From: RCIO01 sp965232405
Lineage (GTDB): Bacteria; Pseudomonadota; Alphaproteobacteria; Rhizobiales; Rhizobiaceae
DNA: 64,000 bases
Assembly: GCA_965232405.1 (NCBI GenBank)
Contig: OZ246966.1
Coordinates: 3,224,001 to 3,288,000 of the forward strand
Reading direction: 5' to 3'
Program-made: the position numbers and the translations under genes
Shown here: positions 43,730 to 52,148 of the stretch, in pieces
Layout of the letters: each line of letters opens with the position of its first letter
Numbering within the stretch: position 1 is the stretch's first letter
The notes under the pieces: generated by a model
Told to the model about the DNA's origin: nothing
Database searches by the model: none
What the model saw: only the letters and a program-made list of their open reading frames with translations

Positions 43730-45220
43730 CTACTCGAAACGCTCCGGCATGTGGGAATCTTCGGCCAGATCGGAGAAGCGCGTGAACTCGCCCTGGAAGG
43801 CCAGCGGCACCGTTCCCGTAGGGCCGTGGCGCTGCTTGGCAACGATCACCTCGGCCTTGCCGCGCGCCTCGTTCATGTCGGTTTCCCACTTGATATACTC
43901 GTCTGTGCCCGGCTTCGGCTCGCGGTTTCCGAGGTAATATTCCTCACGGTAGATGAAGATCACCACATCCGCGTCCTGCTCGATCGAGCCGGATTCGCGG
44001 AGATCGGCCAGCTGAGGACGCTTGTCCTCACGGCTTTCGACCTGACGCGAGAGCTGCGACAGCGCGATGATCGGCACGTTGAGTTCTTTCGCCAGCGCCT
44101 TCAGGCCGGTCGTGATTTCGGTCACTTCTTGCACGCGGCTGTCGCCCGCGCGTTTCGACGAGCCGGTCATCAGCTGGATATAGTCGATCACGATCAGGTC
44201 GAGCCCGCGCTGCCGCTTCAGCCGCCTTGCGCGCGCCGCCAGCTGGGCGATCGAGATACCGCCGGTCTGGTCGATGAACAGCGGAATGCGCTGCATGGTC
44301 TGCGCACAGGCCACCAGCTTCTCGAAATCCGGCTCGCTGATCTCGCCGCGCCTGATCTTGGAGGAGGGGATTTCCGTCTGCTCCGAAATGATACGCGTTG
44401 CGAGCTGTTCGGACGACATTTCGAGCGAGAACAGGCCGACCACGCCGCCATTGGCCGCGGCGAAACTTCCATCCGCCTGCTGTGCGGGTTCATAGGCATG
44501 CGCGATGTTGAAGGCGATGTTGGTGGCCAGCGCCGACTTGCCCATGCCCGGCCGTCCGGCAACGATGATCAGGTCGGAAGGCTGCAACCCGCCCATGCGG
44601 CGGTCGAGATCGCGAAAGCCCGTCGCCATTCCCGAAAGGTGGCCGTCGCGCATATAGGCCGCATTGGCCATGTCGATTGCGGTCTTCACGGCGTCGGTGA
44701 AGCTCTCGAACCCGCCATCGTAGCGGCCGGTCTCCGCCAGTTCGAATAGCCGCCGCTCGGCGTCCTCGATCTGTTCGGACGGCGACATGTCGACCGGCGC
44801 GTCATAGGCGATGTTGACCATGTCCTCGCCGACGGTGATCAGCGCGCGGCGCGTTGCTAGGTCATAGATCGCGCGGCCATAGTCGGCTGCGTTGATGACG
44901 GTGACGGCATTGGCCGCAAGCCGCGCCAGATATTGCGAGACCGTCATCTCGCCGATCTTCTCGTCAGCCGGCAGGAAGGTTTTCAGCGTCACCGGGTTGG
45001 CGACCTTGCCCATGCGGACCAGTTCGCCGGCAACCTCGTAGATCTTGCGGTGGATCGGTTCGTGAAAATGGCCGGGCTTCAGGAAATCCGAGACACGGTA
45101 GAAGGCGTCATTGTTGACGAGGATCGCGCCAAGCAGCGCCTGCTCGGCCTCCAGATTGTTCGGAGCTTCGCGATAAAGCGGCGTTTCCGCCGCGCCGATC
45201 TTGCGGACTGCGTCTGCCAT
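43730..45220 (-). CDS. dnaB: Replicative DNA helicase DnaB
   Basis: A 496-residue hexameric helicase that unwinds DNA at the replication fork. N-terminal domain begins APNNLEAEQALLGAILVNN; the RecA-like C-terminal domain has Walker A VAGRPGMGKSALA, Walker B LIVIDYIQLM and the SRQVESREDKRPQLADLRES segment. A ~12-residue insert (AYEPAQQADGSFAAANGG) follows the Walker A helix, as in many Rhizobiales. No intein. First of a dnaB-alr-radA-cvpA-purF run. The 269-bp gap upstream contains its probable promoter. Confidence 0.96.
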   Translation of the reverse strand: MADAVRKIGAAETPLYREAPNNLEAEQALLGAILVNNDAFYRVSDFLKPGHFHEPIHRKIYEVAGELVRMGKVANPVTLKTFLPADEKIGEMTVSQYLARLAANAVTVINAADYGRAIYDLATRRALITVGEDMVNIAYDAPVDMSPSEQIEDAERRLFELAETGRYDGGFESFTDAVKTAIDMANAAYMRDGHLSGMATGFRDLDRRMGGLQPSDLIIVAGRPGMGKSALATNIAFNIAHAYEPAQQADGSFAAANGGVVGLFSLEMSSEQLATRIISEQTEIPSSKIRRGEISEPDFEKLVACAQTMQRIPLFIDQTGGISIAQLAARARRLKRQRGLDLIVIDYIQLMTGSSKRAGDSRVQEVTEITTGLKALAKELNVPIIALSQLSRQVESREDKRPQLADLRESGSIEQDADVVIFIYREEYYLGNREPKPGTDEYIKWETDMNEARGKAEVIVAKQRHGPTGTVPLAFQGEFTRFSDLAEDSHMPERFE

Positions 45221-45489
45221 TCCAATGTCCAGTTGTCTCTGCGGCCCAAGGGAGGAACGTGTTTCGGCCGGAACTCATCATCACTTAACGCCACGTTCGC
45301 CGGATCGACAGGACCGGCGGACAACTATCCCCGGTTCGCCCCGCGATTCACACTTCTCCACAGAGCCGTTCAAAAATTGCTGCCAGGCCACTTGACCCGA
45401 ATCGCCCGACACGCGTCGGCGGACATGTTAGAACAAAACAGGAAAATGTGGAACGGTGCTCGGCCGCCTGGTAGCAAGCAGCGCGCCGC

Positions 45490-46806
45490 TCAGCCGCGCC
45501 CGGTCGACGCCTTCTTGCGCTGCGGCTTTGCCTGCGAGCGCTTTGCCCCGCCGGCTGGCGTCCGTTTCGCGCTGCTCGTCGGCGTCGCCTTCGTCCTGCG
45601 CAGCTTGTCTTCCGCCTCGGCGATATATCCGCGTGTGATTGGCAGCACATCGTTACGTTTGGTCATCTGGACCTGGAACACCACCATGTCCTGCCAGCGG
45701 AAGGAGGCTTCGGAACCGGCAAGATAGAACTCCCACATGCGGGCAAAGCGCTCGTCGTAGATTTCGATCGCCCGCTTGCGGTTTTTCATGAAGCGCGCGC
45801 GCCAGTGCTTCAGCGTCTCGGCATAGTGCAGCCTGAGCACCTCGACATCGGTGACGGCGAGCCCCGCACGCTCGATCGCCGGCAGCATTTCCGACAGAGC
45901 GGGGATGTAGCCGCCGGGGAAAATGTATTTGCGGATGAAGGCGTTGGTGGCCGATGGCGGCCCGCTGCGCCCGATCGTGTGCAAGAGCATCGTGCCGTCG
46001 GGCTTCAGCAGCGTCGCCGCGCGGTTGAAGAACGCCTTGTAGTGGTTGACACCGACATGCTCGAACATGCCAACCGAGACGATCCGGTCGAAGCGCTCCT
46101 TCAGGTCGCGATAGTCGCGGATCTCGAAATGGACGTGGTTTTCCAGCCCTTCCTGCCTGGCGCGCTCCGTCGCCACCGAATGCTGTTCGGTCGACAGTGT
46201 CACGCCCAGCACGTCGGCCTCGAAATGGCGTGCCAGATAGAGGCCAAGCCCGCCCCAGCCAGATCCGATGTCGAGCACCGAGAGCCCCGGCTTCATGTCC
46301 AGCTTGGCCGCGATGTGGCGCTTCTTGGCCTCCTGTGCCTCGTCCAGCGTCATGTCCGGCCGCTCGAAATAGGCGCAGGAATATTGCATGTCCGCATCGA
46401 GGAAGAGCCGGTACATCTCGCCAGAAAGGTCGTAATGCCGATGTACGTTTTCCTTGGCGCGCGCCGCCGTGTTGATCTGCTGGAAGCGGCGGAACAGCTT
46501 GCGCCACCCCTCTACCGCCCGCGTGCCGACGGGATGCGCGCCGCTGCGGCCGGTATTCTCAAACGCGATCTTCAGGAAATCCAGAATATCGCCTTCCACC
46601 ACCTCGAACGTGCCGTCCATGAAGGCTTCGGGCAGCGCCAGCATGGGGTCGAGCGCTATGGCGCGCGCTGCCGCGGGCGTACGTATCGCGACATGAACGG
46701 GCTTGCCCGTCCCGTCGCCGAATTGCGTGGTGGTTCCGTCCGGTTCTGTGACCTTCAGCGAGCCGGTGATGAATATCTTGCCTGTAATCGTCGTCAGCAG
46801 TGACAT
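45490..46806 (-). CDS. cfa: Cyclopropane-fatty-acyl-phospholipid synthase
   Basis: A 438-residue SAM-dependent enzyme that methylenates cis double bonds of membrane phospholipids. Core elements: HYDLSGEMYRLFLDADMQYS, SAM motif LDIGSGWGGLGLYLA, MFEHVGVNHYKAFF, and YIFPGGYIPALSEMLPAI. The last ~45 residues are Lys/Ala/Ser-rich and basic, beyond the usual end. It sits between rplI and dnaB, which are commonly adjacent elsewhere, so it may be an insertion into that block. Confidence 0.9.
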   Translation of the reverse strand: MSLLTTITGKIFITGSLKVTEPDGTTTQFGDGTGKPVHVAIRTPAAARAIALDPMLALPEAFMDGTFEVVEGDILDFLKIAFENTGRSGAHPVGTRAVEGWRKLFRRFQQINTAARAKENVHRHYDLSGEMYRLFLDADMQYSCAYFERPDMTLDEAQEAKKRHIAAKLDMKPGLSVLDIGSGWGGLGLYLARHFEADVLGVTLSTEQHSVATERARQEGLENHVHFEIRDYRDLKERFDRIVSVGMFEHVGVNHYKAFFNRAATLLKPDGTMLLHTIGRSGPPSATNAFIRKYIFPGGYIPALSEMLPAIERAGLAVTDVEVLRLHYAETLKHWRARFMKNRKRAIEIYDERFARMWEFYLAGSEASFRWQDMVVFQVQMTKRNDVLPITRGYIAEAEDKLRRTKATPTSSAKRTPAGGAKRSQAKPQRKKASTGRG

Positions 46807-46921
46807 GGCGGCACCGTCGGTATTCTCTATTCCTCCAAACGGCGATTATGACTCAACTTGCATGTTCTTGAAAAGTTTCGGGTCGAGGGACCTGTTGTGC
46901 CAGGCGCATGCGCATATGAAA

Positions 46922-46947
46922 AAAGGCCCGGACGATGCCGGGCCTTT
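46922..46947 (-). terminator. Rho-independent terminator of the rpsF-rpsR-rplI operon
   Basis: AAAGGCCCGG, a 6-base loop, and CCGGGCCTTT form a perfect 10-bp hairpin. On the minus strand the stem is followed by a run of T (six in a row counting the stem end), as expected for a terminator reading from rplI, which stops 30 bases earlier. Confidence 0.85.
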
Positions 46948-46976
46948 GCTGATTTGCGTGAGAGTACGAAGCCGGA

Positions 46977-47666
46977 TCAGGCCTTGTCCTCGTCCTCCGA
47001 GGTCTCGTCGCCGGCCGGCTCTTCCGCGGGCGCCTCATCGGAAGCGGCTGGCGTTGCCTCCGCAGCCTGATCTTCTGCGGTTTCGCCTTCCGCCTCGGTC
47101 AGGTCCACATCGGCTTCCGGATCGAAGAAGCCTTCAGCCTCCTCCGTGTCGATCTCTTCCTCGCCATAGATGGCTTCAGCGCTCGTCAGCGTTTCGCCGC
47201 GCGCCTGGCGCTCGGCCTCGTCGGTGGAGCGGGCAATGTTGAGGGTGATCGTCACGTCGACTTCCGGATGCAGGGAGATGGCGACGTTGGTAAGCCCGAT
47301 CGACTTGATCGGCTGGTTGAGTTCGACCTGGTTGCGGCCGACCGAGAAGCCTGCCTCGGTCAGAATCTCGGCGATGTCGCGGGTCGAGACCGAACCGTAG
47401 AGCTGGCCGGTTTCGCCGGCGGCGCGAACCACGACGAAAGTGTTGCCGTCGAGCTTGTCGGCAACGCCCTGAGCCTCGTTCTTGCGCTCAAGGTTGCGGG
47501 CTTCGAGCTGCGCCCGCTGGCCCTCGAATTTCTTGCGGTTGGCGTCGTTTGCGCGCAGCGCCTTGCCCTTCGGCAGAAGGTAGTTGCGGGCGAAGCCGTC
47601 CTTGACCTTCACCTCTTCGCCCATCTGGCCGAGGCGGGCGACGCGTTCGAGAAGGATTACCTGCAT
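46977..47666 (-). CDS. rplI: 50S ribosomal protein L9
   Basis: A 229-residue L9, longer than the usual ~150. Residues 1-52 form the rRNA-binding N-domain (MQVILLERVARLGQMGEEVKVKDGFARNYLLPKGKA shown in parts at 1-20 and 21-36), then a helix linker and the C-domain ending near residue 150. Residues ~152-229 are an acidic disordered tail rich in Glu, Asp and Ala, common in Alphaproteobacteria. The ATG at 47666 is preferred (family start MQVILLE, AGGATG upstream). Last gene of the rpsF operon, followed by a clear terminator. Confidence 0.95.
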   Translation of the reverse strand: MQVILLERVARLGQMGEEVKVKDGFARNYLLPKGKALRANDANRKKFEGQRAQLEARNLERKNEAQGVADKLDGNTFVVVRAAGETGQLYGSVSTRDIAEILTEAGFSVGRNQVELNQPIKSIGLTNVAISLHPEVDVTITLNIARSTDEAERQARGETLTSAEAIYGEEEIDTEEAEGFFDPEADVDLTEAEGETAEDQAAEATPAASDEAPAEEPAGDETSEDEDKA

Positions 47667-47850
47667 TGTCGTCATCCTGTTCTGGCGCTCAGCTATTGGA
47701 GCGCGGGTTAATGGAAGCAAACAGGAAGCGTAAAGCGCGGATCGCGCTGAATTTCGCTGTCCTGCCCGCCGGCAGTTAGGGAAGGGTGACTTCCACCCGT
47801 TCCCAACTCGGATTTCTGTGTCCGCCAGCCGCGCCGACCGCGGCAGGCAT

Positions 47851-47872
47851 CCGGGGCGGCGAACCGCCCCGG
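47851..47872. repeat. Perfect 9-bp GC hairpin between rpsR and rplI
   Basis: CCGGGGCGG-CGAA-CCGCCCCGG forms a very stable stem with a GNRA-like tetraloop (CGAA on plus; TTCG on minus, the extra-stable UUCG loop). There is no T-run, so termination is doubtful; mRNA processing or stabilisation between rpsR and rplI is possible. Confidence 0.55.
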
Positions 47873-47896
47873 CAGTTGTCTATCTTACTCGCGGTT

Positions 47897-47921
47897 CCTT
47901 GTCCGAAAAGTCTGCAACTTT
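47897..47921 (+). repeat. Dispersed 25-bp repeat, copy B
   Basis: Exact reverse complement of bases 15061-15085. Here the surrounding bases extend the inverted arms to CGAAAAG-TCTGCAA-CTTTTCG (47904-47924), so a 7-bp hairpin with a 7-base loop can form. It lies 16 bases beyond the rpsR stop. Confidence 0.8.
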
Positions 47922-47937
47922 TCGAGGCCGCGAGCGA

Positions 47938-48186
47938 TCACTTCACCACGTAGGGCAGAAGGCCCAGGAAGCGGGCGCGCTTGATCGCGCGGGCGAGTTC
48001 ACGCTGCTTCTTCTGGCTGACGGCGGTGATGCGCGACGGCACGATCTTGCCGCGCTCCGAAATGTAGCGCTGCAGGAGCTTGACGTCCTTGTAGTCGATC
48101 CGCGGCGCGTTGGCGCCGGAGAAGGGGCAGGTCTTGCGACGGCGGTGAAACGGACGCCGCGTCGGGATCTGGTTGATATCGACCAT
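47938..48186 (-). CDS. rpsR: 30S ribosomal protein S18
   Basis: An 82-residue S18. CPFSGANAPRIDYKDVKLLQ and YISERGKIVPSRITAVS, then KKQRELARAIKRARFLGLLPY, are the family signature. It binds S6 on the 30S platform. Its ATG overlaps the rpsF stop by one base (TAATG), a translational coupling typical of this pair. Confidence 0.97.
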   Translation of the reverse strand: MVDINQIPTRRPFHRRRKTCPFSGANAPRIDYKDVKLLQRYISERGKIVPSRITAVSQKKQRELARAIKRARFLGLLPYVVK

Positions 48187-48602
48187 TATTCTGCGCTCCC
48201 TTCGGACTGCTGCTCGCGCGGACGGCGCGGACGGTCGTCGCGCGGACCACGGTCGCCGCGATCACGACGGTCACGGTCGTCCCGCTTCTGCATCATCGCC
48301 GACGGGCCTTCTTCATGCTCTTCGACCTTGATGGTCATGTAGCGCAGCACGTCTTCCGAAATGCTTTGCTGGCGCTCCACTTCCTTTACCGCCGACGGCG
48401 GGCAGTCGAGGTCCATGAGGGTGAAATAGGCCTTCCGGTTCTTCTTGATCCGGTAGGTGAGGGACTTGACGCCCCAGTTCTCGACCCGGCCAACCGAGCC
48501 GCCTTCGCCTTCGATCACGCCCTTGTACTGTTCAACGAGCGCGTCGACCTGCTGCGGCGACAAATCCTGCCGGGCAAGAAACACATGTTCATAAAGTGCC
48601 AT
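48186..48602 (-). CDS. rpsF: 30S ribosomal protein S6
   Basis: A 138-residue S6. ALYEHVFLARQDLSPQQVDAL starts the ferredoxin-like fold and YRIKKNRKAYFTLMDLDCPP is its RNA-contacting part. Residues ~104-138 form an Arg/Asp repeat tail (RDDRDRRDRGDRG then PRDDRPRRPREQ) typical of rhizobial S6. Start ATG 48602 matches the family; the longer frame upstream is leader. Head of the rpsF-rpsR-rplI operon. Confidence 0.96.
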   Translation of the reverse strand: MALYEHVFLARQDLSPQQVDALVEQYKGVIEGEGGSVGRVENWGVKSLTYRIKKNRKAYFTLMDLDCPPSAVKEVERQQSISEDVLRYMTIKVEEHEEGPSAMMQKRDDRDRRDRGDRGPRDDRPRRPREQQSEGSAE

Positions 48603-48921
48603 TGTCTCTGCCTTTCTTCTTCTTCCACCGGGCCCGACGGCTAAAGCCTCCAGACCTTTCGTTAGCCCGAAGCCGGGCGAAGAAAGGCTGTTCGAGACGG
48701 TCGAGAGCGGAGACACGGGAGGCCGAAGTGCTTTATTGCCTTCTGCGAAGGTCACCCTGACGGGCAACCTCCGGCCCTCCGTTCAGCCCCCAATCGGACC
48801 GATGGAAGCGCGGCCTATAGGGGAAAAGGGGAGGGAGCGCAAGGGTAAGGAGCGAGCGGGTTTCGTATGCGGTCATTCCTGATAGGCTCACACAGTGGGA
48901 CGCAAAGACTGAAAGGCGGTC
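48603..48921. other. 319-bp divergent intergenic region with rpsF leader
   Basis: No gene seen. On the minus strand the rpsF leader can fold into a two-part stem: GCCCG/CGGGC (48632-48636 with 48674-48678) outside and GGCTAA/TTAGCC (48639-48644 with 48662-48667) inside, separated by an asymmetric internal loop. Position and shape recall the S6:S18 autoregulatory element, but I could not match its consensus with certainty. Confidence 0.35.
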
Positions 48922-49596
48922 ATGATGCCATCCAATGCCCGAATCCTGCCTCTCTTTTGCCTCGCGATCGCGCTGCCCTCGCTTGCAACGCCATCCGCCG
49001 CCGCCGAGCCCATTACTTTCTCCCACAAGAATTGGTCCGACCTTCGCGGCATTCTCAACGTGTTCGACGCCTTCAAGCGGGCCTGCCTCGACCTGCCGGT
49101 CACGCGCGACCTTCCCGAAGAACTGCTGCCGGAGGGCTACCAGATCGTCTCGGCACCACGGCATGCCCTTGGTTTCGAGGGCGCTGGCGAGCCAAAGGCG
49201 GTGGTTCTGTCGAAGACCGGCGACGAGCTGGAGGATTTCGCGGCTGGCGAGCTGTTCGTCGAACTCGGTTTTCCGACTGACGCGGCTCCCAATGGCGAGT
49301 GCCGGGTGGCCTGGAAGCGTGGGTGGGACTATCCCGACGGCCTGCAGAGGCTGATAGCCGGCACGGGCGGTGTGTTCGACAGCTGGCTGTCCTTCCAGCT
49401 CAAGGCCGTTCGCGTCTCCCGGCCCGATGACATGTTCAGCGCCGGCAACGCCTACAGCAGTGTCAGCGACTGGGCGGCGCCCTGTCTGGATAGCACCTGG
49501 TGCCGCGTCAGCGTGCTATTCGCGCTTACCGTCGAGGAGGGCATCCACCTCGACATGCGGCGTGGCGACCCGCCAACTGCAGCCGGCAGCGAGTAG
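48922..49596 (+). CDS. Exported hypothetical protein
   Basis: A 224-residue protein with a signal peptide (ILPLFCLAIALPSLATPSAAA, cleavage near residue 28). The mature domain has four Cys (RACLDLP, GECRVAW, APCLDSTWCRV) and a pattern LRGILNVFDAFKRACLDLPV ... GYQIVSAPRHALGF ... RVAWKRGWDYPDG seen, as far as I recall, only in hypothetical proteins of rhizobia. Likely periplasmic. Ribosome site AAGGCGG; ATG ATG tandem start. It ends 14 bases from the convergent stress-protein gene. Confidence 0.65.
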   Translation: MMPSNARILPLFCLAIALPSLATPSAAAEPITFSHKNWSDLRGILNVFDAFKRACLDLPVTRDLPEELLPEGYQIVSAPRHALGFEGAGEPKAVVLSKTGDELEDFAAGELFVELGFPTDAAPNGECRVAWKRGWDYPDGLQRLIAGTGGVFDSWLSFQLKAVRVSRPDDMFSAGNAYSSVSDWAAPCLDSTWCRVSVLFALTVEEGIHLDMRRGDPPTAAGSE

Positions 49597-49610
49597 CGTC
49601 CGTCACGTCA

Positions 49611-50456
49611 TCACCGGAACATCAGCACCGGTATCTTGCAGCGTCGGACCAGCTCCGTGGTTGTGGATCCGATGACGAGGCTGCGGATGCGCGAATGGCC
49701 GTAGGCGCCCATGACCAGCAGGCCGACATCGCTGCTTTCGACATGTCCGCTGATAACGTCCTCGGGCTCACCGCGTTTCAGCACGGACGACACCTCGAAC
49801 CCGGCCTCCCTCAGCCGCAGCGAAGGCGCATCGAGCCGCGATCGGTTCTCCGACGTGTCCTCGCCGACGGACAGGATCGTGCATCGCAGGCCCTTCAGCA
49901 GCGGGCTTGAAACCAGGTAATCGACCGCGCGGTTGGCGCTCGGGCCGCCATCATAGGCGATGAGGAAATGATCGATCGGCGCATAGGCCCGCGCTGCAAC
50001 GAGCACCGGCTTGCGTGATGCGCGCACCACCCGCTCGAGATTGGAACCCAGATGCAATTTGGCAAAATCGGCAGCTTCGCCGCGTTTGCCGATGACCACG
50101 ATTTCCGCATCCGCCTCGAGGTCGCCCAGCGCCTCGAGGAGATCGCCATTGCGCAGCCTGGTTGTGGCTTCCACACCGGCCGCCGCCGCGTCGGCGCGCG
50201 CGCCGTCCAGGATTGCGCGGCCCTTCTGCTGCGCCAGCCTGCCGTGCTGTTCGTCGAGATCGGCCATTTCCTTCAGCAATGCCGTGCGTGCGTTTGCGTC
50301 CAGCCTGCCGCTGAGGTCGAAATTTGTGGCGATGCGGCGGCCCAGCACATGCGCGATCTCGACCGGCAGGCCAAGCCGCTCGGCCGCCCATGCGCCCATG
50401 CCGGTGACACTTTTGGAGTAGATCGACCCGTCTATCAGGGCGAGTATCTTTGTCAT
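49611..50456 (-). CDS. Tandem universal stress protein (two USP domains)
   Basis: A 281-residue protein with two UspA-like domains, ~1-145 and ~150-281. The second carries the ATP-binding pattern GAYGHSRIRSLVIGSTTTEL (GxxGhx(8-9)GS(V/T)). The first has a degenerate copy (GKRGEAADFAKLHLGSNLERV). Double-USP proteins bind or sense nucleotides. It starts 10 bases downstream of a SulP transporter gene, a recurrent pairing suggesting it modulates that transporter. Confidence 0.85.
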   Translation of the reverse strand: MTKILALIDGSIYSKSVTGMGAWAAERLGLPVEIAHVLGRRIATNFDLSGRLDANARTALLKEMADLDEQHGRLAQQKGRAILDGARADAAAAGVEATTRLRNGDLLEALGDLEADAEIVVIGKRGEAADFAKLHLGSNLERVVRASRKPVLVAARAYAPIDHFLIAYDGGPSANRAVDYLVSSPLLKGLRCTILSVGEDTSENRSRLDAPSLRLREAGFEVSSVLKRGEPEDVISGHVESSDVGLLVMGAYGHSRIRSLVIGSTTTELVRRCKIPVLMFR

Positions 50457-50466
50457 TTGCCTCTCC

Positions 50467-51954
50467 CTAGTGACCGATCAATGTGTCGGCCGCGCCCGGC
50501 TTGTCGTGCAGCGCCAGCCTGTCGACCAGGGTGGCGCTTGCCTCATTCATTCCGATCAGCTCGACCACCGTGCCTTCGCGCCGGAATTTGAGCACTACCG
50601 TATCGATCGCTCCCACGCCCGTCAGGTCCCATATGTGGGATCGGCTGACATCGATGGTGATGCGCGCAATCGCCTCCTTGAAGTCGAACGAGCGGATGAA
50701 GGCTTCGGCCGAGGCGAAGAATATCTGGCCAGTCACAACATAGGCGCGTTCGGTTCCGTCATTGGACAGTGTCGAGGACACGTGGAAGATCTGTGCGACC
50801 TTGGATGCGAAGAACAGGCCGGAGAGCAGAACGCCGACCAGCACGCCGAGCGCCAGGTTGTGGGTTGCCACGACCACGATGACGGTGGCCACCATGACAG
50901 TGGAGGACCGGCGCGGATGGTCGCGCAGGTTTCTGATCGAAGACCATGAGAAGGTTCCGATCGAAACCATGATCATGATCGCCACCAGCGCTGCCATGGG
51001 AATGATGGAGACCCAGTCGCCCAGCACCACGATCAGGAAGAGCAGCAGGGCGCCGGCGGTGAAACAGGACAGCCGCCCCCGTCCGCCCGATTTCACATTG
51101 ATTACGGATTGGCCGATCATGGCGCACCCGGCCATGCCGCCCATGAAGCCCGTCACCAGGTTGGCCGTGCCTTGACCGACGCATTCGCGGTTACGGTCGC
51201 TTGTCGTGTCGGTCAGTTCATCGACGATCGATTCGGTCATCAGCGATTCCAGAAGCCCCACCACCGCGACCGCTGCCGAATAAGGCAGCACGATCATCAG
51301 TGTTTCCAGCGTCAGCGGAACGTCCGGCAGAAGGAAGACCGGCAGCGTGGAAGGCAATTCGCCCATGTCTCCCACGGTGCGCAGTTCATCCATCCCGAAC
51401 CAGAGCGCGATGCCGGTCAGCACAATGATGCAGACCAGCGGCGAGGGCACCGCCTTGGTGAGGTAAGGGAACAGGTAGATGATCGCCAGCCCGGCCGCGA
51501 CCATGACATAGGTGGCTGGCGGCACTCCGATCAGCTCGGGAACCTGCGCCATGAAGATCAGGATCGCCAGTGCATTGACGAAGCCGGTAATCACCGAGCG
51601 CGAAACGAAGCGCATCAGCTCTCCCAGCCGCGCCAAGCCGGCCCCGATCTGCAGCACCCCGGCCAGGATCGTCGCCACCAACAGATATTGCAGGCCATGG
51701 TCCCGTACCAGCGACACCATCAGAACCGCGGTGGCGGCCGTCGCCGCCGAAATCATGCCGGGCCGTCCGCCGGTGAAGGCGATCACGACGGCGATGGAAA
51801 ACGAGGCATAGAGACCGACCTTGGGGTCGACGCCGGCTATGATGGAGAAGGCAATGGCTTCGGGGATCAGCGCAAGCGCCACGACCGTGCCTGCCAGCAC
51901 GTCGCCGCGGATGTTGCCGAACCATTCGCGGCGGTAGGCGGACAGCGAGTTCAT
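50467..51954 (-). CDS. SulP-family anion transporter
   Basis: A 495-residue SulP (SLC26-like) permease with 10-14 helices and a C-terminal STAS domain (residues ~400-495, ITIDVSRSHIWDLTGVGAID). N-terminal DVLAGTVVALALIPEAIAFSI and AAATAATAVLMVSLV are family motifs. Members carry sulfate, bicarbonate, molybdate or dicarboxylates; the GMGGCAMIGQSVINVKSGGRG-like central segment (GFMGGMAGCAMIGQSVINV) is typical of the branch often associated with bicarbonate, but this is not proof. Followed by a double USP gene. Confidence 0.85.
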   Translation of the reverse strand: MNSLSAYRREWFGNIRGDVLAGTVVALALIPEAIAFSIIAGVDPKVGLYASFSIAVVIAFTGGRPGMISAATAATAVLMVSLVRDHGLQYLLVATILAGVLQIGAGLARLGELMRFVSRSVITGFVNALAILIFMAQVPELIGVPPATYVMVAAGLAIIYLFPYLTKAVPSPLVCIIVLTGIALWFGMDELRTVGDMGELPSTLPVFLLPDVPLTLETLMIVLPYSAAVAVVGLLESLMTESIVDELTDTTSDRNRECVGQGTANLVTGFMGGMAGCAMIGQSVINVKSGGRGRLSCFTAGALLLFLIVVLGDWVSIIPMAALVAIMIMVSIGTFSWSSIRNLRDHPRRSSTVMVATVIVVVATHNLALGVLVGVLLSGLFFASKVAQIFHVSSTLSNDGTERAYVVTGQIFFASAEAFIRSFDFKEAIARITIDVSRSHIWDLTGVGAIDTVVLKFRREGTVVELIGMNEASATLVDRLALHDKPGAADTLIGH

Positions 51955-52148
51955 GAATTTCCAAATGCAGAAAAACCGCGGCGATCGGCAGATCGGGCGA
52001 TGGGTGTCGCAGAGCGGTCTGATTGTCCGGCGGATCGGCGGCCGGAAAAGCCACCCGGATTTTCACCGGGTCCGGTCGAATGACCGTCTCATAGGCAAGT
52101 TCATGCTGCATCGCAACATGCGAATTGGATATTTGGCGCCCCGCCGTG

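Noticed and set aside
45431..45445. SOS-box-like GAAC-N7-GAAA upstream of dnaB
   Set aside because: Alphaproteobacterial LexA sites need GAAC-N7-GAAC (or its complement); one key base is wrong and dnaB is not a usual SOS gene.
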